From Epiperipatus broadwayi (Eukaryota > Onychophora > Udeonychophora > Euonychophora > Peripatidae), in assembly GCA_028023455.1 (NCBI GenBank), contig JAQFVV010000566.1:64001-128000 (forward strand): 64,000 bases of DNA, read 5' to 3'. Below, piece after piece: positions 56,831-64,000 of this stretch (the first letter of the stretch is position 1; each line of letters starts with the position of its first letter). The notes under the pieces were generated by a model. It was not told where the DNA came from. It made no database searches and saw nothing but the letters and a program-made list of their open reading frames with translations. The position numbers and the translations under genes were made by a program.

Positions 56831-58916
56831 TTGATTCATATTGTTTTATTGTTGTATTGAAATATATGTCTTTGCTATGTAAACATTTTATGAATTAACC
56901 TTAAATATATTTTGGGATCATCTAGCTATATGTAACCCTTTTTACCTTCGCTATTCTTCCTTACTAACCATTGTAAATATTTAGTATTTCGTTGCGGTTA
57001 AATTTAATAATTAATTTTTTTTGTCATTTGAAATCACTTTCCAATTTTATTTATGTTGTTAATTAAATCCAAGTCAGTTTCTTTTGTGTGCCAACTTGAT
57101 CTTTTTGATAACACCTCTTTTTTGTCCGCCATTAGCTAGTCACGTATATTTGATTTAGCTATATACGTTCTAAGTTAATTTTAAACCCGGTTTTTAGCGC
57201 AAAGCCATAAGAAATGCTTTGCGAAAGGTTTTTATGATCTATCGTACTTTATCGAGAAGATCGAGTTGGAATTTTTTTTTTTATAAAATTGGGAAGAAAA
57301 GAATTTGACCGCAAACCTATTAACCTGTTTTCTTTTTATTGTCTAATTAGTTTGTTGCCATAATTGAGGGGAATAGCGGAGGCCATTAAAGCTTTATTCA
57401 TATTTTAAAGCCAGTAATTAAACATTATTTAATTATCAAAAACTTGAGTTTCTTAGTTATATTAAATGCTTTATTTTTACTTTTCAATGATCCAGGCACG
57501 CAAAACGCAAACACCAACACATATTTTGATGTACTTTACACATTTAGCTTTTAGCTCTTTAGGATTTCCCGTCCATGTCTCTACCGCTGTTGCTAAGCTT
57601 TGTGGCCGGTTGAAAAATAATTTATGTGTGGCTCAGATAGTGTTGTTCGGTTCATAATAGCTTCGAGACTAGACGAATAGGGCAGAGGTCATATGTATTC
57701 TTGATTAATATCTCGCGTATGGTTTGGCCTTGAGGTACTTTCGCCTAGTATTCGAACTGGGTTAAATCAACATACATAATCTGACTGTCACAGTAGATTT
57801 TTTTTTTCCGTAATTCTGGACGCCCATCGTGTGGCTATTCGAAATTTTCCATACCCTGCAATGCCCTGTATAACATTTGTATGTGTGTATAATGTTTTTT
57901 TTCTTTTTCTGTTTTAAATTAATGAATAATATATATGTAGATTTTTTTTCCCGGGTTTGTACACACATATATATAATGTTTTTTTAAATAACACGAAATA
58001 ATTGTTAGTTATACGGGAATTTTTTTTTGCTTCTAGTTTGTCGCAGTGGGACGTATGTCATTTTTTAAAAAAAAAAAAAAATTACTACCCTGAGAAGTTA
58101 GTTTTAGTTGAATATATTTATATAAAAATAATATATGTATAATTTTTCCAAGTTTGTTTCCTAACGTGAGCTAAATGTCATTTTTTTAATTAATTAAGAA
58201 GTTAAATGTGCCATAAGCTAAACATTTTTTTTCCGAGTTTGATATATAGAAAATGAATATTTTATAGTTAAAAAGTTAACACGCCGTCAGTTGTTTTTTT
58301 TGGTGTGTGACTAGAAAAGAAGATTTCAGAGTTAAAGTAATTTTTTGGTAATCCTAATTAGTTTTGTCATGGCCAGTACGCCATATTTTTTTTTCTCGTA
58401 TAAAGTAGATAGCTTCAATAAGGCGGAAGTGTCAAATATATACCCACCCGCCCTCCCTTAAATTAGCTTTCGTACTTTAGATTGTTTTTAGTATCGCTCA
58501 AATATGAAAAAAATTTTGGGAATAATAATGTTTTTTTCGAAATATAGTATAAACGGTAGTGTTAATATTTTGAGTAAAAAAGTACAATTACATAATAGAT
58601 TTTTATTTCCGTTTGGATAAATTTTTGTAGATATCTTAGATAACCTTTTTTTTTCGTTAATAGAATTTTTTTTCATAGATTGAAAGCTTTGATAAGTCAA
58701 AATTACACGTGTCAGTGTATGGTGTTAACAAACATTTTTTTTCACTTTCTCTGCATTTCGTTTTTATATAAAATGAATGCTATAATCATGCAAAATTCTC
58801 GTTCACTGTTAAATATTTTGTAATTACGTGTCCTACCAAATATATATAAGTTTGTTAATAAAATAGCAAACTTAATTTTCAACTTAATAAAGAGTAAATG
58901 CGTATGTCGTTTAATT
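56831..58916. other. T-rich sequence with no recognised gene
   Basis: Many T-runs of 8-10 bases. A less AT-rich patch at 57480-57760 has an open frame (57466-57657, 63 codons) without recognisable features. Confidence 0.4.
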
Positions 58917-58924
58917 TATATTTT
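58917..58924. repeat. Merlin target-site duplication, left
   Basis: TATATTTT immediately before GGTACTT. Identical to 62981-62988. Confidence 0.9.
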
Positions 58925-59145
58925 GGTACTTTACTTACGGATAATTTGCCTGATGACGTATTACCCTGAAGGCATACCGGTCTAATGTTGCGATTTTTAA
59001 GATAACGTCTCCAAGTGATCTGCAGACACATCTATTCGATAAGATGTGTCCGCATATCACGTGAACACGTCACGTTAAAAAGTGCAACATTAGACCGGTA
59101 TGCCTTCAGGCTAATACGTCATCAGGCAAATTATCCGTAAGTACC
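58925..59145. repeat. Merlin left-end palindrome
   Basis: The left terminal sequence (TIR, then GAAGGCATACCGGTCTAATG) appears again inverted at 59083-59145, complete to GTACC, with an inner hairpin GACACATCT/AGATGTGTC (59025-59050). The left end thus contains a second full TIR facing the other way. It could be a nested palindromic MITE or an inverted duplication of the end. No target-site duplication flanks the inner copy. Confidence 0.85.
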
Positions 59146-59224
59146 GAATGTCACGTGATACGCACCGAACACCAGCATGCTTCTTGGTCCTGGAAAAAAA
59201 TACAAAAAAAAAAAAATTGTGAAA

Positions 59225-61530
59225 ATTTGATATTTGTAGAAATATTAACCAAAAAACACAAAAAAAAAACCCAACAAATTAGTGAAAATTTACCTGCATG
59301 AAATACAAAATAAGGTCAATACAAAATATAGAAACAAAAAATTATTGAAAATGTGCCATTAATGGCGCTCACATTCCCTAATTTTAAAAGCAAAACTGTA
59401 TAGCCGATGAATTTACGAAAAATAATTTGATATTTGTAGAAATATTAACCAAAAAATACAAAAATAACCCAACAAATTAGTGAAAATTTACCTGCATGAA
59501 ATACAAAATAAGGTCAATACAAAATATAGAAACAAAAACTTATTGAAAATGTGCCATTAATGGCGAGCTAATTTTAAAAGGGGGGGGTGTCAAGATATAA
59601 AATACAAAATATAGCCGATGAATTTACGAAAAGTAATTTGATATTTGTAGAAATATTAACCAAAAAATACAAAAAAAACCCAACAAATTAGTGAAAATTT
59701 ACCTGCATGAAATACAAAATAAGGTCAATACAAAATATAGAAACAAAAATTATTGAAAATGTGCCATTAATGGCGCTCACATTCCCTAATTTTAAAAGCA
59801 AAACTGTATAGCCGATGAATTTACGAAAAATAATTTGATATTTGTAGAAATATTAACCAAAAAATACAAAAATAACCCAACAAATTAGTGAAAATTTACC
59901 TGCATGAAATACAAAATAAGGTCAATACAAAATATAGAAACAAAAACTTATTGAAAATGTGCCATTAATGGCGAGCTAATTTTAAAAGGGGGGGGTCAAG
60001 ATATAAAATACAAAATATAGCCGATGAATTTACGAAAAGTAATTTGATATTTGTAGAAATATTAACCAAAAAACACAAAAAAAAAACCCAACAAATTAGT
60101 GAAAATTTACCTGCATGAAATACAAAATAAGGTCAATACAAAATATAGAAACAAAAAATTATTGAAAATGTGCCATTAATGGCGCTCACATTCCCTAATT
60201 TTAAAAGCGAAACTGTATAGCCGATGAATTTACGAAAAATAATTTGATATTTGTAGAAATATTAACCAAAAAATACAAAAAAAACCCAACAAATTAGTGA
60301 AAATTTACCTGCATGAAATACAAAATAAGGTCAATACAAAATATAGAAACAAAAACTTATTGAAAATGTGCCATTAATGGCGAGCTAATTTTAAAAGGGG
60401 GGGGGTGTCAAGATATAAAATACAAAATATAGCCGATGAATTTACGAAAAATAATTTGATATTTGTAGAAATATTAACCAAAAAACACAAAAAAAAAACC
60501 CAACAAATTAGTGAAAATTTACCTGCATGAAATACAAAATAAGGTCAATACAAAATATAGAAACAAAAAATTATTGAAAATGTGCCATTAATGGCGCTCA
60601 CATTCCCTAATTTTAAAAGCAAAACTGTATAGCCGATGAATTTACGAAAAATAATTTGATATTTGTAGAAATATTAACCAAAAAATACAAAAATAACCCA
60701 ACAAATTAGTGAAAATTTACCTGCATGAAATACAAAATAAGGTCAATACAAAATATAGAAACAAAAACTTATTGAAAATGTGCCATTAATGGCGAGCTAA
60801 TTTTAAAAGGGGGGGGTGTCAAGATATAAAATACAAAATATAGCCGATGAATTTACGAAAAGTAATTTGATATTTGTAGAAATATTAACCAAAAAATACA
60901 AAAAAAACCCAACAAATTAGTGAAAATTTACCTGCATGAAATACAAAATAAGGTCAATACAAAATATAGAAACAAAAAATTATTGAAAATGTGCCATTAA
61001 TGGCGCTCACATTCCCTAATTTTAAAAGCGAAACTGTATAGCCGATGAATTTACGAAAAATAATTTGATATTTGTAGAAATATTAACCAAAAAATACAAA
61101 AAAAACCCAACAAATTAGTGAAAATTTACCTGCATGAAATACAAAATAAGGTCAATACAAAATATAGAAACAAAAACTTATTGAAAATGTGCCATTAATG
61201 GCGAGCTAATTTTAAAAGGGGGGGGTGTCAAGATATAAAATACAAAATATAGCCGATGAATTTACGAAAAATAATTTGATATTTGTAGAAATATTAACCA
61301 AAAAATACAAAAAAAACCCAACAAATTAGTGAAAATTTACCTGCATGAAATACAAAATAAGGTCAATACAAAATATAGAAACAAAAACTTATTGAAAATG
61401 TGCCATTAATGGCGAGCTAATTTTAAAAGGGGGGGGTGTCAAGATATAAAATACAAAATATAGCCGATGAATTTACGAAAAATAATTTGATATTTGTAGA
61501 AATATTAAACAAAAAATACAAAAATTATTT
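59225..61530. repeat. alternating two-monomer satellite inside the Merlin element
   Basis: Eleven full units and one partial unit start with ATTTGATATTTGTAG at 59225, 59425, 59636, 59833, 60042, 60242, 60453, 60653, 60865, 61063, 61273 and 61485. Unit lengths alternate between 197-200 (type A) and 209-212 (type B). Type A has GCGCTCACATTCCC and AACTGTATAG. Type B has GCGAGCTAATTTT, a G-run and GTCAAGATATAAAA. The order is ABABABABAB then B again and a partial unit. All units contain the palindrome GCCATTAATGGC and are nearly identical, so the array is young and homogenised as AB dimers of about 410 bases. Confidence 0.95.
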
Positions 61531-61799
61531 ACAAATTAAATGTAATTAAGTGGAAGTTTGATAATTGAAGAAATATAAAAAAAAAATTTTTTTGTAAATT
61601 TAAAAAAAAAAAAAAAGTTAATGCGAATCTACCATTAATGGCCATCTTGTATAAAATGTGGTGTAAGAGGCCGTACTTTTATAAGCATGCGGTAATGTTA
61701 AAAACGGACTGTATATTGGTATTGTCTATATTCAATAATATAATTAATTCTAAAATTATAATTATTATAAAAAAAATTAAAATTACTTACAAATAGCGT

Positions 61800-62756
61800 T
61801 CACTGCGGAGGACTGAATTGCGATATATGTTCTAAAATTGCAGCGAAAGGATCAGCTTTGTATGACTGCCTCCACATAAACTCGCTCAAATATGAGTCGA
61901 GGTGCTGACGTGCTGTCCCTCTGTGTTTTTTATTACGCCATTTGACCAAACCCCACAACCTTTCAACATTCTGTGTATGTACGCCAGTTGTGGGGTCTAC
62001 GAAGTTGTATGTGTGATTAACACGATGGTGTTCGTAGCCAGCCTCAGCTAACTCTTCGCTCTTGTATCCATTCCAGCAATCGCTGTAGATAGTCGAGCCT
62101 TCGTGTACATTTTGCAAAATTTCTTGCATGAGAGTAGTCGCACTTCTATCTCGAACGGCTACAATAAAGCATTCCTCAGTCTCTCTGCACACGCCGCCAA
62201 ATAGCCATTGCTGTGGTAGGACTCTTCCGGCATTGTTCTTCCGTTTTGTGAAGAGGCTTTCATCAATCTCAACGATGGTGTTGGGACCTCCGATTTTCCG
62301 CCTTTCATTTCTTAACAATCTCCAGGTACAAACTTCCCGGAGGTAGTTATTCCAATCGATTACAGTTTTGTCCGAAATATTCAATTCCTCCGCACAAAAT
62401 GTTATCGATGTTAATTCTTTGGACCAACTATAGATGAAGCGTATAGCGGTCACGAAAGTCATTTTGGAGCCAACAAACCACGTGCCTTTTCTAATTGCAA
62501 TTTCTGACAGGCAATCCTTCAAGTTACACCGCCATTGTTTCTTGGAATCATGAATATATTTCTTCATTTCATGCCCATTTTGACATAATTTCCTTTTGGG
62601 GAGAAGACCGCGGTCTTGTAAGAAGATGATCGCTTCTTCCTCCGTACTCGGTAAATTGAACAAGGTTCTTGGAGCTTCAGCCATATCACAAAGTAAAATC
62701 ACAAAGTAAAATATCAAAAACGCAATGGAAGAGCTGAAAAAAGTCACTGTGATCAA
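61800..62756 (-). CDS. Merlin transposase (IS1595/ISXO2-like DDE enzyme), intact
   Basis: Frame of 318 codons. The likely true start is Met25 (MAEAPRTLFNLPS, codon at 62682-62684), because the 24 residues before it are a hydrophobic run outside the conserved protein. That gives 294 residues. C58, H62, C77 and C82 suggest a small zinc-binding N-terminal domain (CQNGHEM ... WRCNLKDC). A helix-turn-helix-like region follows (ELNISDKTVIDWNNYLRE). The ISXO2-type catalytic core has D165 (IVEIDESLF), D226 (IYSDCWNGY) and E265 (NVERLWGLVKWRNK), preceded by HTYNFVDPTTGVHTQ, the conserved H-x-x-x-F-V-D segment. The enzyme would cut and paste the element through its terminal repeats. No stop or frameshift breaks it. 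Its base composition is much less AT-rich than the window, fitting a newcomer. Confidence 0.93.
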   Translation of the reverse strand: MITVTFFSSSIAFLIFYFVILLCDMAEAPRTLFNLPSTEEEAIIFLQDRGLLPKRKLCQNGHEMKKYIHDSKKQWRCNLKDCLSEIAIRKGTWFVGSKMTFVTAIRFIYSWSKELTSITFCAEELNISDKTVIDWNNYLREVCTWRLLRNERRKIGGPNTIVEIDESLFTKRKNNAGRVLPQQWLFGGVCRETEECFIVAVRDRSATTLMQEILQNVHEGSTIYSDCWNGYKSEELAEAGYEHHRVNHTYNFVDPTTGVHTQNVERLWGLVKWRNKKHRGTARQHLDSYLSEFMWRQSYKADPFAAILEHISQFSPPQ

Positions 62757-62880
62757 GTGGATAGCAAAATCACAATAGACAGAAAAATCAAAAAATTTCC
62801 CAAATGTCTCTCCGAATTTTAAATCTCGCGGTTAAAAAAAAAAAAATTGACTCTCTGATGGATTAATCACGCCAGTCACT

Positions 62881-62944
62881 TCGTTGCCATGACAACGTTG
62901 TCATACAACGATCGTCGATGCCCACCGGAAGGGAAACCGGTGGG
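62881..62944. repeat. subterminal hairpins at the Merlin right end
   Basis: Two neat inverted repeats lie just inside the right TIR: ATGACAACGTTGTCAT (62889-62904, perfect 16-bp palindrome) and CCCACCGG/CCGGTGGG (62921-62944, 8-base loop). They could be transposase or host factor binding sites. That role is inferred only from position. Confidence 0.7.
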
Positions 62945-62980
62945 TCAAATACGTCATCAGGCAAATTATCCGTAAGTACC

Positions 62981-62988
62981 TATATTTT
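62981..62988. repeat. Merlin target-site duplication, right
   Basis: TATATTTT immediately after the right end (AAGTACC). Confidence 0.9.
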
Positions 62989-63066
62989 TGTATAACATAT
63001 ATGTCAGCCACCCTTTAGTTAAGATTTTTTTTTCTCCATTTCGGATTATGCTATTGAATCATTTAT

Positions 63067-63199
63067 TGAGTAACCGTTAGGTGAAGACCTTTTGAGTAAC
63101 CGTTAGGTGAAGACCTTTTGAGTAACCGTTAGGTGAAGCCCTTGTTTTGTAGTGATCGTTTATGAAGATTCCTTGAGTAACCGTTTAGGTGAAGACCCC
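63067..63199 (+). repeat. 26-bp minisatellite, about five units
   Basis: Units start TGAGTAACCGTTAGGTGAAG at 63067, 63093 and 63119. A diverged unit lies near 63148 and another at 63174 (one base longer). Just downstream GCCTGAAATAATAGG occurs twice (about 63221 and 63296). Confidence 0.9.
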
Positions 63200-63579
63200 T
63201 TACACTTTAGAGTTCAGAATTGCTGAGTAGCCTGAAATAATAGGTCTATGTCTGCAATTGTTGTTTCCGTGTCATAGTTGTGACCAGCGTTACTTGCCTG
63301 AAATAATAGGAGTATGCGGTTTGCAATGTGACATTCGTTCTAATAAATTTATGTACATAATAATAAAAGAAATATTTGTATAGGTATATCTGTTTGTATA
63401 TTTATATGTAGTCATATATATGCTTATTTAATGATGTACATATTCATATATATGGGTGTATATGGTATACACTTCGTTATAGTTTGGTAAAACCCATTTT
63501 TATATAAATGTTTTTTGAAACAGTTTTTGATCTCAATGCGTGATTCTGTAAAATTGCTTGATAATTGTTCATCTATTTC

Positions 63580-63765
63580 GGGTTGTGACCAAAATGGTAG
63601 TTGGTTTCGATCCCAGGTTCATAATTCGGAGTGGCAGTTATCGTGGGATTTTACTTCTATTTTTAAATTTTTTTTGTATATATTTTATTTTGTTAATCGT
63701 ACTTTAGGCTGTTTAAATTTTTTTTTTGTGTCTTGACCAAAATGGTAACTGGTTTCGATCCCAGG
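63580..63765 (+). repeat. two copies of a B-box-like motif
   Basis: TGACCAAAATGGTAGTTGG at 63585 and TGACCAAAATGGTAACTGG at 63734 are each followed by TTTCGATCCCAGGT. GGTTTCGATCCC matches a pol III B box, so these may be 3' parts of tRNA-like sequences. No A box was recognised upstream. Confidence 0.5.
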
Positions 63766-64000
63766 TCAGACAAATTACCGTACTTAGTGTTATACGTCTT
63801 AGATTTAAATAATATTGTGTCATTTAAAATAGCATTTACTTATTCATCCAGAGATTTTTTTTTCGTTCAGCAGAATCAAATTAAATTTTTTTTTAAAGTG
63901 AACGGAAACGCAAAGTAAAATTTTAATTGCATTGAAACTTTATAAACCCTTATAAATGTGTGCTTGGATCATTATCCATTAATATGTATATTTGATATGG

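Larger units (their letters stand above)
58925..62980 (-). mobile_element. complete Merlin-type DNA transposon, 4,056 bp
   Basis: The element is bounded by direct 8-bp target-site duplications TATATTTT (58917-58924 and 62981-62988). Terminal inverted repeats start GGTACTT and share ACGGATAATTTGCC and TGATGACGTATT, about 33 bases in all. The left end has five extra bases (TACTT duplicated). It carries a full transposase gene on the minus strand, a 2.3-kb tandem array between the gene and the left end, and a 221-bp palindrome forming the left end. The 8-bp duplication, the transposase class (related to bacterial IS1595/ISXO2 enzymes) and the ends identify the Merlin superfamily. The intact open frame and perfect duplications point to recent activity. 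Confidence 0.92.

Noticed and set aside
59225-61530. CRISPR-like array
   Set aside because: Units of about 200 bases without unique spacers in an animal genome. It is a satellite.
62128-62346. 72-codon plus-strand frame in the Merlin gene
   Set aside because: Shadow of the transposase on the other strand.

Overview
This is an AT-rich stretch (about 70% or more A+T by eye) of an animal nuclear genome. The evidence is one spliced exon of dystrobrevin, a metazoan dystrophin-complex protein, surrounded by tens of kilobases of intron-like DNA. That DNA is full of tRNA-derived SINEs, RTE-type and other LINE debris, Penelope-like retroelement (PLE) remnants, hAT pieces and one well-preserved Merlin DNA transposon. 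There are no bacterial signals. I cannot name the species: long introns plus this repeat mix fit many invertebrates (molluscs, chelicerates, cnidarians).

Layout. 1-12 kb: one SINE, a short terminal-inverted-repeat element (2366-2569), a fold-back with hammerhead-like motifs (3333-3689), an (ATT)n tract, a second fold-back (about 5040-5755), then a 3.6-kb pair of related LTR-like repeats whose modules are shuffled (6917-10525) and a 290-bp direct repeat (10640-11190). 12.7-18.7 kb: antisense RTE LINE debris and three copies of a second SINE-like family. 19-30 kb: microsatellites, more hammerhead-like motifs, fold-backs at 20735-21525, 27848-28063 and 29658-29925, a hAT end, SINEs and LINE debris. 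30-41 kb: a decayed LINE, a small fold-back (33437-33625), a 310-bp direct repeat (35.07-35.6 kb), a composite of PLE-like and RTE pieces (37.8-38.7 kb) and an RTE 3' half. 41,691-41,776: the dystrobrevin exon on the + strand. 42.2-45 kb: a hAT-like non-autonomous element and a fold-back that surrounds a SINE. 45-48.8 kb: a TATC/GATA satellite that reverses strand polarity and contains a nearly perfect 2.2-kb palindrome of two head-to-head, 5'-truncated PLE copies encoding a GIY-YIG endonuclease. 49-58.9 kb: RTE 3' end, a dispersed repeat, a promoter-like GC-richer island, otherwise AT-rich DNA. 58,925-62,980: a complete Merlin element with 8-bp target-site duplications. It carries an intact transposase and an internal satellite array of alternating A/B monomers. 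63-64 kb: a 26-bp minisatellite and two copies of a B-box-like motif.

How it fits together. The host gene is probably dystrobrevin, transcribed left to right, and the rest is intron that has collected transposons. The most interesting pattern is a set of fold-back elements, unrelated in overall sequence, that share one design: two 5'-truncated copies joined head to head, each with an outward-facing hammerhead-ribozyme-like core (CUGANGA, stem II, GAAA, very short stem III). In three of these families the core residues C3 and G8 are both changed, to U3 and A8, as if to keep a base pair. The second is the Merlin element that has grown its own higher-order satellite.
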